From Corydoras sp. C115 (taxonomy: Eukaryota; Chordata; Actinopteri; Siluriformes; Callichthyidae): a stretch of DNA of 64,000 nt. Of this stretch, positions 43,391 through 53,427 are shown piece after piece. Below the pieces are notes generated by a model. It was not told where the DNA came from, made no database searches, and saw only the letters and a program-made list of their open reading frames with translations. The DNA lies in the NCBI GenBank assembly GCA_019802505.1, contig JAFMOC010000038.1, positions 3,462,501 to 3,526,500 of the forward strand, given 5' to 3'. Made by a program: the position numbers and the translations under genes. Numbering within the stretch: the stretch's first letter is position 1; each line of letters begins with the position of its first letter.

Positions 43391-43635
43391 ACTCTCCAGT
43401 TTCCTCCCACAGTCCAAAAACATGAATTCAAGGTAAATTGGTTGCTTTAATTTAAATCTAAATTGCCCCTAGGCAGCGTGTGGGTGTCTGTCAGTGAGTA
43501 TATGCCTAGCAATGGATGGGCACCTTGTCTTGCCCAACACCTGAGACGTTCTCCTCTGGATGGGAACATACCCCCCACCCGCCGTGCCTCTAGTCTTTAG
43601 TATGGGATTTAGCGGAAGATAATGAGATGAGAAGT
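43391..43635 (+). mobile_element. 5'-truncated SINE-1
   Basis: TCTCCAGTTTCCTCCCACAG, AAATTGCCCCTAGGCAG, GAGACGTTCTCCTCTGGATG, GCGGAAGATAATGAGATGAG. Confidence 0.88.
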
Positions 43636-44127
43636 TGCAGTTCCTCTATGTTTAAAATTCCCTAAACGCTCTCCATAACTCACCGAGACTTTCAATTCCA
43701 GCTCACTGAAATGCTGATTGTGTACAGGCCTTTAAAAGGATTTTTACTGCTCTTAAAAGGTTTAGTGAATGTTATGATAAGAACATGTGTAGGGAATACT
43801 GCACAGAGAAGCTTCAAATTACATTTATCAGAACATTCGGAGGCACCTGGGTGAATTTCTCGGGGGATTATTAAATCCCGATGTTCAGGAAGGTTGTACA
43901 CTCTGCTGACTCTACCTCTGCACAGATTCGGGTTGTCTGAGTTATCGCTATTTTTAGATCTAGTGCTGCCTCTGAGAGATGCTAGCATTAACATTAGCAT
44001 TAGTATTAGCATCTGTAAGAGTGTGAGTAATGGAGGTGGAACTGTTGTGACATAAGAAGTACTATTCTCTGTAAATTGCTGTGCAGGCTTTTTTTTATGT
44101 GTGACTGGTTAAAAAATGTGCTGTCTG

Positions 44128-44128
<1 letters not shown>
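43636..44128. other. Unique stretch
   Basis: Includes a short ATTAGCATTAG run near 43986. No gene recognised. Confidence 0.35.
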
Positions 44129-44161
<33 letters not shown>

Positions 44162-44501
44162 CAGAGACTCTAAAATCCTTGTTAAAAGAAGGCAAAAGGT
44201 GCCAAAAACAAAAATGGCATCATAGAGTGTGTGTGTCGTTGTATGTTGTGTATACCTGAGTCTCTGATATCCTTGTTAGAAGAAAGAAAATGAGACTAAA
44301 AACAAATATATCATCATACAGTGTGTGTAAGCAAGTGTGTTTGTGTGTACGTGTGTGTTTTGTGTATGTGTGTGTGTGTGTGTGTATGTGTAGACTATTA
44401 TTGAACATTTAGAGACACGAGTTATCCATCAGAAAGAGACAGAGTGAGACACAATTGCTGTGTTTGTAATGACTACCGAGATAAAAGCTTGAGAAGGCAA
44501 G

Positions 44502-44545
<44 letters not shown>

Positions 44546-44712
44546 ACACACACTTAATGCTATTATTTTTTATAAATGTCCAGTTTTTCCAGCCTGTAGT
44601 TAATCTTTGCATTGCTTTCCTAGCTGGTGACAACACACTCATCAAAACATGTATATATGTGTGTGTGTGTGTATGGGTGTGTGTGTATGGGTGTGTGTGT
44701 GTGTGTGTGTAG
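44129..44712. repeat. GT/CA microsatellite cluster
   Basis: (TG)n at 44130-44159, mixed GT tracts at 44323-44392, (CA)n at 44505-44552, mixed GTGTGTATG tracts at 44659-44712. 44155-44215 and 44252-44310 are also related (ACTCTAAAATCCTTGTTA vs GTCTCTGATATCCTTGTTAG), so part is a local duplication. Confidence 0.9.
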
Positions 44713-44830
44713 TGTGTGCGGAGAGTGCGTGTAGCAAGGTCGTAAAGGACGTCTTTGATTTACAACCCCTGTCTCCACCCTATCTTCATCCCTACCAACC
44801 CCTCTCTCTCTTTTCTCTCTATCTATGAAG

Positions 44831-45010
44831 AGCTCTGGCCGGCAGACGGATGGTGGAGACGCGAACGGATGATGAGGTGCTGAAGGCAGGAGTACGAAGA
44901 CGAACCCGTCGCTCGTCAATCACGCTCGGCACCGCAGGCCGCAAAGACGAATCCAGCACACCCTCTGAAATGAGCCGACGTGCTCGCCACGGTTCCTCGT
45001 TTGAACATGA
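44831..45010 (+). CDS. Candidate coding exon, partial, unknown protein
   Basis: A CT-rich tract of about 35 bases ending CTATCTATGAAG precedes AGCTCTGGCCGGCAGACGG. The frame then reads ALAGRRMVETRTDDEVLKAG followed by an Arg/Ser-rich basic segment (RRRTRRSS, later SRRARHGSS) for about 60 codons, CpG-rich compared with its surroundings. An in-frame TGA lies just upstream of the acceptor. A possible donor is AAAGG then GTATTT near 45009; the frame otherwise runs to a TAG at 45126. I recognise no family. It could be an exon of a larger gene or chance. Confidence 0.35.
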
Positions 45011-45139
45011 AAGGGTATTTACAGCACAGGGGTCAGACTTCTGTGAACAAGTGGTACAACAAATACCCCTCATGAAAATCTCCACCATGGAAACCAGGTT
45101 TAAGGCTCTCAGAGGTGAACATTGTTAGTGGAAGATGTC

Positions 45140-45291
45140 ATCCATACATCCATCCATAATCTGACATTATATTAGGGTCATGGGGTGGTTCCCAATACCC
45201 ATCCAGGGGAGGAATTTTTGGGCGCTGGGCAGATACACCCAGGACAGTGCACATATACACAATATAGCTTTCAGTTTACCTTGAATCCATG
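45140..45291 (-). mobile_element. SINE-1 3' half with deletion
   Basis: CATCCATCCATAATCTGACA, CATCCAGGGGAGGAATTTTT, AGATACACCCAGGACAGTGC, then a jump to TTTACCTTGAATCCATG. Confidence 0.85.
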
Positions 45292-45343
45292 TTGTTTTGA
45301 TTGGTGTTGATTGATTCACGACTGATAATGTGTGGATAAATCA

Positions 45344-45703
45344 TAAATTTATTATCTTCCGCTTTATCCTCTTCCAGAGTCGCAGGGGGGGGGGGGGGGT
45401 TCCCCATGCCCATCTAGGGGAGAACGTTTCGAGCGCTGGGCAGATACACCCAGGACAGGGTGCCAAACAATCTCTGGGCACAAACTCACTCACATACACA
45501 CACGCACATTCAATAGGGGGCAATTTAGGGCATTCAATTTACCTCGAATCCATGTTTTTGGACTGTGGGAGGAAATCAGAGAACCTGGACGAAACCCACG
45601 GGGAGAACATGATGAACTCCACCAAGATTGGGATTGGAATTCAAACCTGGATCCCCAGCACTGAGAGGCGAATGTGCTAACCACCAAGCTACCGTGCCGC
45701 ACT
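45344..45703 (-). mobile_element. SINE-1 copy, full length
   Basis: TTATTATCTTCCGCTTTATC, a run of about 13 Gs, full body, GGAATTCAAACCTGG B box region with small duplication, CTACCGTGCCGCAC head. Confidence 0.93.
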
Positions 45704-45716
45704 GGATCTAATATTT

Positions 45717-45837
45717 AATATTAATTTTACTTTAATAGAAATTGCTCAGGGTGAAACTGGGTTCTCGAACCACAAGTTCGTTTTCATTTCATGTATCACA
45801 TGTGATCTGAATGACAATAACATCTCCTTAAATCCTT
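45717..45837 (+). repeat. IR-6 repeat
   Basis: GGGTGAAACTGGGTTCTCG, TTTCATTTCATGTATCACA, TGAATGACAATAACATCTCC, TTAAATCC. Pairs with 9860-9966. Sits directly before a truncated SINE-1. Confidence 0.65.
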
Positions 45838-46038
45838 ACTCACACACTATATGCGGCAATTTAGAGCATTCAATTTAGCTTAAAACAATGGTTTTGGACC
45901 GTGTGAGAACCGGAGAACCTGGATGAAACCCACGTGGACACGGGGAGAACATGGAAAGTCCACCCAGATTGGGATTCGAACCAGGATCCCCAACGCTGAG
46001 AGGTGAATGTGCCAACCACTAAGCCACTGTGCTGCCAT
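45838..46038 (-). mobile_element. SINE-1 5' part
   Basis: CTCACACACTATATGCGGCA through GGTTTTGGACCGTGTGAGAA to AAGCCACTGTGCTGCC. The tail half is missing, possibly replaced by IR-6. Confidence 0.88.
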
Positions 46039-46089
46039 TGCCCGGGCGTGTAAGACTGATGTTCATCAAAACGAGATATATTCTCTTAG

Positions 46090-46664
46090 AGTCCATATTC
46101 AAATACACATAATATTTACTATAAAGACTTAAACATCACCACAAATACCACTTTCAAAATTTGTTCCCATTTTCCAGCTACCTTAATCCTTACAGAGCTC
46201 AGATCAGTCCACCATGGCTGTGTCTCAAACCAACCACATCATTTACTACATAAATAACATCATATAACGTTCCGTTACCATCAGCGCAATGCGGGCTTCC
46301 CCCTAACCCGCTACGTTTTTCAGTATATAGGTTACATAAACAACACCACAATGATCTTATCATCGGTTCACAGTGGTCGTGTCCCAAACCACAAATTCTT
46401 TTTATTACACAGGCTTAATAAACTCCACTACAAAGATCTTACCAGTCCATTATGACCGTCCCAAAGCACACACCATATTTACTATACAGCCTACGTTATA
46501 CAACCTCATAAATGCCCCACCTTCATCAGACCACTGCATTCCAGACCTATTCAATCTGTAGGCCACATAGCCGTTAGGAAGAGTCAGGGAACTAACCTCT
46601 GACTGAACCCTAAACCACAAGTCTTTATTTTGCTACACAGTCAACTTTAAAGTCAATACACACA
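46090..46664. repeat. Degenerate CGTGTCCCAAACCACA repeats, part 1
   Basis: Related segments recur: GCTGTGTCTCAAACCAACCA (46213), GTCGTGTCCCAAACCACAAA (46376), GACCGTCCCAAAGCACACAC (46454), each followed by TTTACTA or TTTATTA and ACA-rich text. Spacing is irregular (about 80-160 bp). Confidence 0.6.
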
Positions 46665-46666
46665 GT

Positions 46667-46845
46667 GTGGCATGGTGGCTTAGTAGTTAGCATGTTCTCT
46701 CAATGCTGGGGTTCAAAGTTTGAGTCCTGATCTGGGTGAAGCCTTCAATTTTTTCTCTGTGTTGGCATGGGTTCTCTGACCTTTACAGTCCAACATCTTG
46801 GATTCAAAGTAAATTGGTCTGTGTGTGTGTGTGGGTGAGTGACGG
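46667..46845 (+). mobile_element. SINE-1 5' half, diverged
   Basis: GTGTGGCATGGTGGCTTAGT head, degenerate B box (AGTTTGAGTCC), GTTGGCATGGGTTCTCTGAC, then GT-rich end. Confidence 0.85.
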
Positions 46846-46978
46846 CTTAGTGATTAGCATGTTCTCCTCTCAGTGCTATTCTCCCCGTGTCTGTGTGGGT
46901 AATCGGGTTCTCTGGTTGCCCCTCCACAGTTCAAAAACATGGATTCAAGGTAAATTGAATGCTGTAAATTTCCCCATA

Positions 46979-47018
<40 letters not shown>

Positions 47019-47150
47019 CCAGCAATTGGTCCCCTGTCCTGGGCGACCGAGTACATTCATCTGCCCAGCAATCGATCACGTTCTCCCCTGGATAGGCATG
47101 GGGAACCCACCCCGTGGAACCCTAGTAGAGGATTAAGCTAGAGACAATGA
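46846..47150 (+). mobile_element. SINE-1 copy with (GT)n expansion
   Basis: CGGCTTAGTGATTAGCATGT, missing the B box (GTGCTATTCTCCCCGTGTC), AGGATTAAGCTAGAGACAAT end. The GTGTGAGTGAG segment has grown into a GT array (46981-47017). Confidence 0.88.
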
Positions 47151-47152
47151 CT

Positions 47153-47292
47153 GTATCCATGTTTTTGGACTGTAGAAGGAAACTGGAGGACCCGGCAGAC
47201 ACAGTGAGAACATGGAAACTGGACCCAGTTTGGGATTCGAACCTGGATCCCCAGCTCTGAGAGGTGCTAACCAGTAAGCCACCGTGCCATCC
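47153..47292 (-). mobile_element. SINE-1 5' part, inverted
   Basis: GTATCCATGTTTTTGGACTG, GAACATGGAAACTGGACCC, B box GGATTCGAACC, AAGCCACCGTGCCATCC. Placed head-outward against the preceding copy. Confidence 0.88.
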
Positions 47293-48130
47293 GATTCTAC
47301 ATACTATATTGACTAAATAAGCCCCATCAGGAACTGTTCCTCATCATTACATCACTGTGGGTATGACCTAAATCTCAGGGCATTACCCTTTAGACCACAA
47401 TCAGCCAACCATTATGGGTCCACATTGGCTGTGTTCCAAACCACAGGTCCACTCTGTACCCAAATCTGCATAAGGATGATAACAGAATTCTGAGTATCAT
47501 TAACCTTCAGTGAGCCTCTCCAACCGCAAGACAGAACCATCGATCGTTACAGCCGAGTCTCAAATGCCTGCTCATTGGTACTACATGTCCCAGTCCACAT
47601 GTTGTACTCAGTATGTAGGCCACAGGAACCCCATCACAAAGACATCATCATCATCCATCCAGCATGGACGTGTCCCAAACCACACGCTGTACTCACTAAA
47701 TAGGTCATGCAGCATCTTCACACAAAACCGTTCCTCACTCATATTCTGGGCTCATTAAAGTAACTACCTGCTGGAAGATGTCAGCATCCATATTCTTCAA
47801 AAATGACACACATTCTACATTCTGCAGTCATATGAAGGGGTACATTCACTGTAACACACTGGAGCCAAAGTGTAAAAAGAAGTCGTCACAATGACCAAGG
47901 TGAGGTATTATTTGATGAGCTCGTTTAGGTTAGAGCATTAATAATTATCCTGTCTGTAAGAAAGGACGTGCAATTTATCACGTCAACAGTTCACTCCAGT
48001 CATTAATGAACTATCAAGCGCTAACTCCACACATTACTGTTAGGTCTTATGTAAAAAATACATTTATTTAAGCCTGCGACACTGAAAACGTGTCCCAATG
48101 CACACACCATATTCATTACAATGTATACAG
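47293..48130. repeat. Degenerate CGTGTCCCAAACCACA repeats, part 2
   Basis: GGCTGTGTTCCAAACCACAG (47428), GAGTCTCAAATGCCTGC (47555), GGACGTGTCCCAAACCACAC (47666) and ACGTGTCCCAATGCACACAC (48089), often followed by a TACTCA...TATAGGC-like segment. Some parts (47880-48060) look unique. Confidence 0.55.
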
Positions 48131-48188
48131 ACATTTCCTCCCTAAATGAGAGAGTGGAGTGGAGTTCAGTCTTTTAATTGAGAAGCAT

Positions 48189-48530
48189 CCATCCATTATG
48201 TTCCGCTATATCCTCTACTAAGGTTGCGGGGGGGTCCTCCATGCCCATCCAGGGGAGAACGTTCCGAGCGCTGGGCAGATACACCCAGGACAGGGTGCCA
48301 ATCTATTGCTGGGCACACAAAACTCACACACACATACTATATGGGGCAATTTGGTGAATTCAATTGACCATGATCCATGTTTTTGGACTGTGGGAGGAAA
48401 TGGGAGAAACTGAAGTAAACCCACGCCGACACGGGGAGAACATGGAAACTCCACCCAGACTGGGATTCAAACGTGGATCCCCAGCACTGAAAGGTGAACG
48501 TTCTAACCACTAAGCCACCGTGCCGCCCTG
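48189..48530 (-). mobile_element. SINE-1 copy, full length
   Basis: CATCCATCCATTATGTTCCG to AAGCCACCGTGCCGCCC. Followed by GAGGTGTATTTA, a flank that also follows the copies ending at 49920 and 50219. Confidence 0.93.
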
Positions 48531-48544
48531 AGGTGTATTTAAGG

Positions 48545-48640
48545 TTTATTTAATGTGTTATGTTTACTACTGTACCGTGGATTGGAAGAAAGCGTAATTT
48601 CCTGTATATATTGCAGTTTGGACAATAAACTTGACTGACA
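48545..48640 (+). repeat. IR-6-like tail
   Basis: TACTGTACCGTGGATTGG, TGCAGTTTGGACAATAAACT, TGACTGACAC. Weak similarity to the GACAATAAA tails of IR-6. Confidence 0.4.
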
Positions 48641-49002
48641 CTTCAAACCAGGTTAGTGGTTAGTACGTTTGCCTCTCAGCGCTAGGGATTCCCGGTTCAA
48701 ACCCCAATCTGGGTGGAGTTTCCATGTTCTCCCCGTGTCCGCGTGGGTTTCCTCCGGGTTCTCCGGTTTCCTCCCACAGTCCAAAAACATGGAGCAAGGT
48801 CAATTGAGTTCTCCAAATTGCCCCATATAGAGTGTGTCTGTGAGTGAGTGTGTGCCCAGTGATAGACTGGCGTCCTGTCCTGGGTGTATCTGGCCAGCGC
48901 CTGAGACATTCTCCCCTGGATGGGCATGGGGGAACCCCCCCCCCACGACCCTAATAGAGGATAAAGGGGAAGATAATAGATGGATGGATGGACTTCAAAC
49001 CA
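48640..49002 (+). mobile_element. SINE-1 copy with 11-bp target duplication
   Basis: ACTTCAAACCA at 48640-48650 and 48992-49002. Lacks the first 15 bases of the head; body near consensus; (GGAT)n tail. Confidence 0.93.
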
Positions 49003-49499
49003 AGGTATTTCAGTCATCTCTTACTTTTAAGTCTGTACTCTATAGAAATTCATGTCATCTGCACAGAGGTCTGGATTCAGTGAAATGGAACACTGGCACT
49101 TCACTTTACAAACCCCTTTGAAAGGACTGGAGGATGTTAAAGCAATAAAACGTGGTGTGGCATTGGCCATGCTTTTAAAATGTCACGTCAAACAAGTCTA
49201 CGTAGATGTGATGACTAGGTGTCAATATACAGCCACTGAACACTTGATTTAAAACACTATACCAACTCTGGTTAAGGCTTTGTTGTTGTGATCCATCAGT
49301 CTTGAGCTTTAACATGTTCAATCTTAGATAACTATCTGCTCTCCACAGTGGATACTCCAGTCGCTGTGGCCCCGCTGGAATCTGGCCATTCTTGATTAAT
49401 TAAGTGTCTTTGTCCAAGGGACCGATGCTCATTCAGTGTTTTTTTTTCCTTCATTGCACCATCCTGAGAACTCTAGAGACGTATGCATGGAAATCCCAT
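49003..49499. other. Unique stretch
   Basis: No supported feature; a poly(T) lies at 49438-49448. Confidence 0.35.
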
Positions 49500-49604
49500 T
49501 AATTCATTCATTCATTCATTCATCTTCCACAAAATCCTCTATTGGGGTCCTGGGGGGTTCTTCATGCCCAATCAGAGGAGAACATTTTGGGCGCTGGGCA
49601 GATA
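49500..49604 (-). mobile_element. SINE-1, left part of split copy
   Basis: (ATTC)n tail, CTTCCACAAAATCCTCTATT, CATTTTGGGCGCTGGGCAG, interrupted after GATA. Confidence 0.85.
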
Positions 49605-49682
49605 CTGCATTTCACTGGCTCTGTACTTGTTTACTTTGCTCAATGGCAATAAAGTTGGATCTAATATAATGTAATATAAAAA
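49605..49682 (+). repeat. IR-6-like insertion in SINE-1
   Basis: CTGCATTTCACTGGCTCTGT, TCAATGGCAATAAAGTTGGA, TCTAATATAATGTAATATA. It separates GGGCAGATA from ACCCAGGACAG of one SINE-1 copy. Confidence 0.75.
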
Positions 49683-49919
49683 TACCCAGGACAGGGTACC
49701 AATCTATCACTGGGCACACTCACACAAACACACACTATATGGGGCAATTTAGAGCATTCAAATTACATTGAATCCATGTTTTTGGACTGTGGGAGGAAAC
49801 CAGAGAACCTGTAGGGAACCCAGGCACACATGGGGAGAACATGAAAACTCCAGATTGGGATTCAAACCTGGAGCCTCAGCACTATGAGGTGGATGTGCTG
49901 ATCACTAAGCCACCGTTCC
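49683..49919 (-). mobile_element. SINE-1, right part of split copy; first of three units
   Basis: ACCCAGGACAGGGTACCAAT to CTAAGCCACCGTTCCACC. It has the sub-family feature GTGGATGTGCTGATCACTAA shared with the next unit. Confidence 0.88.
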
Positions 49920-50219
49920 ACCCTAAGGTGTATTTATCATGGGGTGTGGGGAGGTTCCAGTACCCATTCAGGGGAGAACACTTCGGGCACTGGGCAGCCC
50001 AGGACAGGGCACCAATCTATTGCCGGCACACACTCAAACTCTATATGGGGTAATTCAGAGCATTGAATTTACTTCGAATCCATGTTTTTGGACTGTGGGA
50101 GGAAACCAGAGAACCCGGAGAAACCCATATGAACACGAGGAGAACACCCAGAATGGGATTCAAACCTGGAGCCTCAGCACTATTCATGTGGATGTGCTGA
50201 TCACTAAGCCACCGTGCCA
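49920..50219 (-). mobile_element. SINE-1 tandem unit 2
   Basis: CCCTAAGGTGTATTTATCAT leads a tail-less SINE-1 with GGGCAGCCCAGGACAGGG (AGATACACC deleted). The 299-bp unit is repeated at 50220, so the whole piece including its flank was duplicated. Confidence 0.92.
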
Positions 50220-50518
50220 CCCTAAGGTGTATTTATAATGGAGTGTGGGGGGGTTCCAATACCCATTCAGGGGAGAACACTTCGGGCACTGGGCAGCCCA
50301 GGACAGGGCACCAATCTATTGCTGGGCACACACTCACACTCTATATGGGGCAATTCAGAGAATTGAATTTACTTTGAATCCATGTTTCTGGACTGTGGGA
50401 GGAAACCAGAGAACCCGGAGAAACCCATGTGAACACGAGGAGAACACCCAGATTGGGATTCAAACCTGAAACCTCAGCGCTGAGAGGCGAACGTGCTAAC
50501 CACTAGCCACCGTGCCAG
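50220..50518 (-). mobile_element. SINE-1 tandem unit 3
   Basis: CCCTAAGGTGTATTTATAAT, the same GGGCAGCCCAGG deletion and GAGAACACTTCGGGCACTGG as unit 2, ending CTAGCCACCGTGCCAGG. Few differences from unit 2 imply recent duplication. Confidence 0.92.
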
Positions 50519-50544
50519 GCTGGACGTTTAGCAAATATGGAATT

Positions 50545-50765
50545 GTTGAAATCAGCCCACCTGGCACTAACAATCATGCCAAGATCAAAATGACTAAGAG
50601 CGCAGGTTTTCCTCGTTGGGATTATTCATGCCAACGTTACCTGAGGCTGCTGGACCGTATTTTCAGGATTTTACAAACCGCCCCGTTGCACATGATTGAA
50701 CGATTAGATAATTGCACAAATGAGAGAGTTTCTAAGAAAGCACTAGGTGAGTCGTTTTGCATTTA
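50545..50765 (+). mobile_element. Interspersed DNA-element relic (exon mimic)
   Basis: CACTAACAATCATGCCAAGA, TCAAAATGACTAAGAGC, GATTAGATAATTGCACAAAT and the closing GGTGAGTCG follow a teleost repeat I recall whose end reads TTAGATAATTGCATGAATGA. A reverse relative is at 37395. The TTTTCAG and GTGAGT signals inside could mislead exon callers. Confidence 0.55.
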
Positions 50766-50896
50766 CATTGCTATGTAGATTAGCTCAAGCAGTTCTCTCT
50801 ATTATATGGCTGATTAGGCATCAAACTATATTATGGCACTCAGCAAAAACATGACGGGATCTCACCCGAAAAAGCTGATTAAATAAAAACAAGGCT
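50766..50896. other. Unique stretch
   Basis: No feature recognised. Confidence 0.3.
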
Positions 50897-50898
50897 AA

Positions 50899-50934
50899 CC
50901 CCCCCCCCCCCCCCCCCCCAACCCCCCCCACCCC
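50899..50934. repeat. Poly(C) tract
   Basis: Twenty-one Cs, then AA, eight Cs, A, four Cs. A G-run on the other strand could form quadruplex structure; assembly length may be unreliable here. Confidence 0.95.
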
Positions 50935-51488
50935 TTTCTTTTTTGGACTAAAGAGGATTAGCGGATCCATTGTGAATGCTTATTAAGATCCCGCAGATGA
51001 CGCCTGGATAATTCCAGATCTGTTTTGACACATTGAGGCCAGAATATCTAAAAACGACCGAAAGAAAGCCAGACAATCAAACAGTTTGCTTTCCTGTGGG
51101 GGCCCGGGGGAAACGACAGATCAGGAGAACGAGACGAATCAAAAGCCAGGAATCAAAGACGAGACAGAATATCTAGAATCCCCTCCGCTAACCCCCAACT
51201 GCATCTGTCACGCCTGTATGAGAGAGAGGGGAGACCCTCAACTCCACGAGGACAATTTGGAGGAGCTTTTCAGTGGAAAGATCAGAAGATTATGTCGCCT
51301 TAATACAGGAGACAACGCAGGGTGGCGTCTGAAACGTACGCTGCCTTTATAATCTATTCTTGTGTTTAAATTTATACAACAGAAGCTGTGCGCTTTTTTA
51401 AAAAATGAGTAAACTAGTTTTTAACGTCTTTAATTTCCCGTTTATAACCCTTTAAAGTAAGAATTATTAGACTTGTCTCATCTTATCT
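50935..51488. other. Unique stretch
   Basis: 51090-51350 has an 88-codon ORF with CICHACMRERGD, but no splice context or family match. Balanced composition; possibly conserved non-coding DNA. Confidence 0.3.
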
Positions 51489-51489
51489 C

Positions 51490-51787
51490 ATTATATTTCA
51501 GTTAATCCAATACTAGGGTTGTGGGGGATTCCTCATGCCCATCCAGGGGAGCAGGGAGGATACACCCAATCCATCGCTGGGCACATACTCACACACACAC
51601 GCAATATAGAGGCAATTTACATCAGCCAATTTACCTTGAATCCATGTTTTTAGACTGTGGGAGAATGGAGACCCGGGAGGAAACCCAGATGGACACAGAA
51701 GGAACATGGAATCTCCACCCAGATTGCGATTCAAACCTGGATTGCCAGCGCTGAGAGACCGTGCTAACCACAAAGCCACTGTGCTGG
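51490..51787 (-). mobile_element. SINE-1 copy
   Basis: TCTCATTATATTTCAGTTAA tail of the (CTCAT) type, CATCCAGGGGAGCAGGGAGG (deleted), AAAGCCACTGTGCTGGG. It runs into a plus-strand copy. Confidence 0.9.
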
Positions 51788-51931
51788 GGTTCCAGGTTCG
51801 AATCCCAATCTTGGTGGAGTTTCCATGTTTTCAACATGGGTTTTCTCTGGGTTCTCCAGTTTCTGGGTTTTGCCAAGATTTCATGTTCTCCTCATGGCCT
51901 CATGTTTCCACTCACAGGCAAAAACCATGGA
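51788..51931 (+). mobile_element. SINE-1 5' body, inverted partner
   Basis: GGGGTTCCAGGTTCGAATCC (B box), GAGTTTCCATGTTTTCAACA, TTCTCTGGGTTCTCCAG, AAAACCATGGATA. It joins a DTE-2 right end without a gap. Confidence 0.85.
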
Positions 51932-52070
51932 TACCTGTTCTGTGATGCTCCTGACCAACAGAGAACAGAGAACCAACAGGGAACTAACAAAAACAAGAAA
52001 ACAGATGGACGACAGGCTTTAATTGCAGAACTACAAAGTCCATATATATAGTTAGTGGAGAAATAATGGA
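51932..52070 (+). mobile_element. DTE-2 right half
   Basis: CCTGTTCTGTGATGCTCCTG, CAACAGAGAACAGAGAACC, GCAGAACTACAAAGTCCATA, GTTAGTGGAG. Matches 5525-5645. Confidence 0.8.
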
Positions 52071-52576
52071 GCAGGATGGGGGTGTGTACAAACTTATGAC
52101 TGGTATAGCACTATTTCCATCACTGTATATCTTAATGTAATGTATATTAATATCCAAAATCAACACGATCAGGCTTAAAAACAAAGCAATGGACCTTTTA
52201 AACCATATTCTGACTGATATTTGTGTAAGGTTTATCTTCTGTTTATCTTCACACACACACACTCGCCCACCCACACACACCCACTGACAGAGAGGAAAAT
52301 GTTTTGTGGGACTCAGTACGTTTGTAATCCACTGGATTAGAAGAGTTTGGCGCTCAAACACCATTGCAGATTTAATACCCATCACACACACACACAACAA
52401 ACAGCACTGTGTTTCACTACAGTGCAACACTAACAGAGAAACACACACTTTCTGACATGCACAGAAACACACACACTGTACCATAAATCCAGTCATACAC
52501 TTCTGTCCCCATAAGCTGTCTATGGGAAATTTAATTTTCTGTATGGCAATGCAATTTACTGTACCTCATCATGGTT

Positions 52577-52614
<38 letters not shown>

Positions 52615-53427
52615 TATGTGGTATATTGTCCCCATCACATGATATTACCCCCTAAAAGGCAATATAATACCTACAGATTTCCATACAGACCTCATAAACC
52701 GACCACTCAGCTCTTGTTATGTTGAGTGCATGCTTCTTTAATTTCTTTCCTACTCTCAGGCACACACACACACACACACAAGAACACCCATACACATTTT
52801 ATACGGTTAAACCATTTAAATAATGGCCATTAATCATATAACTACAAACAGTAGCGCCATAATGGCTGACAGCAACTCTCCATTCACTAAACTAATGCTA
52901 CGGTCTCCATAGTTTTATTGATGTTGTAAGTATTTTGCATACATAATTGGCGCATATTCACGTCAAAATGCCCCGGCCATTCTGACACTCGACAATATAA
53001 TGTTGCTTGGATCACAAAAGTTGCCATTAGTTCTTGTTCTGCCCCCTGTGTGTCATGCACTCATGGTTTTTAATGGTATTTGGAGGATCCTTATCCATAT
53101 GGTAAAGTTCGATAAATATCATCGACCCTGTTCTCGAAGAACACAAATACCATCTCATTAATAATGATGACTTGTAATTTTAGTTTATCATAAAGTGGTT
53201 GAAAGTAGGAATCCAGAAATGGGGCTGGGTTTCTATGGTGTAAGTACATTAATATAAGAGCACTGTTTCCTTTTTAAAATATTAACACACACCGGCCAGT
53301 ATATAGAATACACCTCCTTATTTCTGTTCTCATTGTCTATTTAATGCCTTTGAGTTTGTAAATGTGCTTTAAATGTTGACAAATGCAGTCCATCTGTCTC
53401 TATCTCCCTTGTTAATCCCTTTTATCT
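52071..53427. other. Unique stretch with CA repeats
   Basis: CA tracts at 52252-52262, 52385-52397, 52580-52612 and 52760-52781. Otherwise no gene; the 170-residue minus ORF over the CA tracts is Cys/Val-rich through the repeat. Confidence 0.4.
52580..52612. repeat. (CA)n microsatellite
   Basis: Sixteen perfect CA units. Confidence 0.97.

Noticed and set aside
49918..50518. CRISPR-like array
   Set aside because: Units are 299 bp SINE copies, not short repeats with unique spacers.
50668..50746. Small exon between TTTTCAG and GTGAGT
   Set aside because: Lies inside a repeat relic (GATTAGATAATTGCACAAAT) with a reverse relative at 37395; the pyrimidine tract is poor.
51086..51352. ORF with Cys-rich CICHACMRERGD
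   Set aside because: No acceptor or donor at fitting places and no family match; kept only as unique sequence.
51984..52496. 170-residue minus-strand ORF
   Set aside because: Runs through CA microsatellites and a DTE-2 fragment; Cys/Val-rich stretches reflect the GT repeat.
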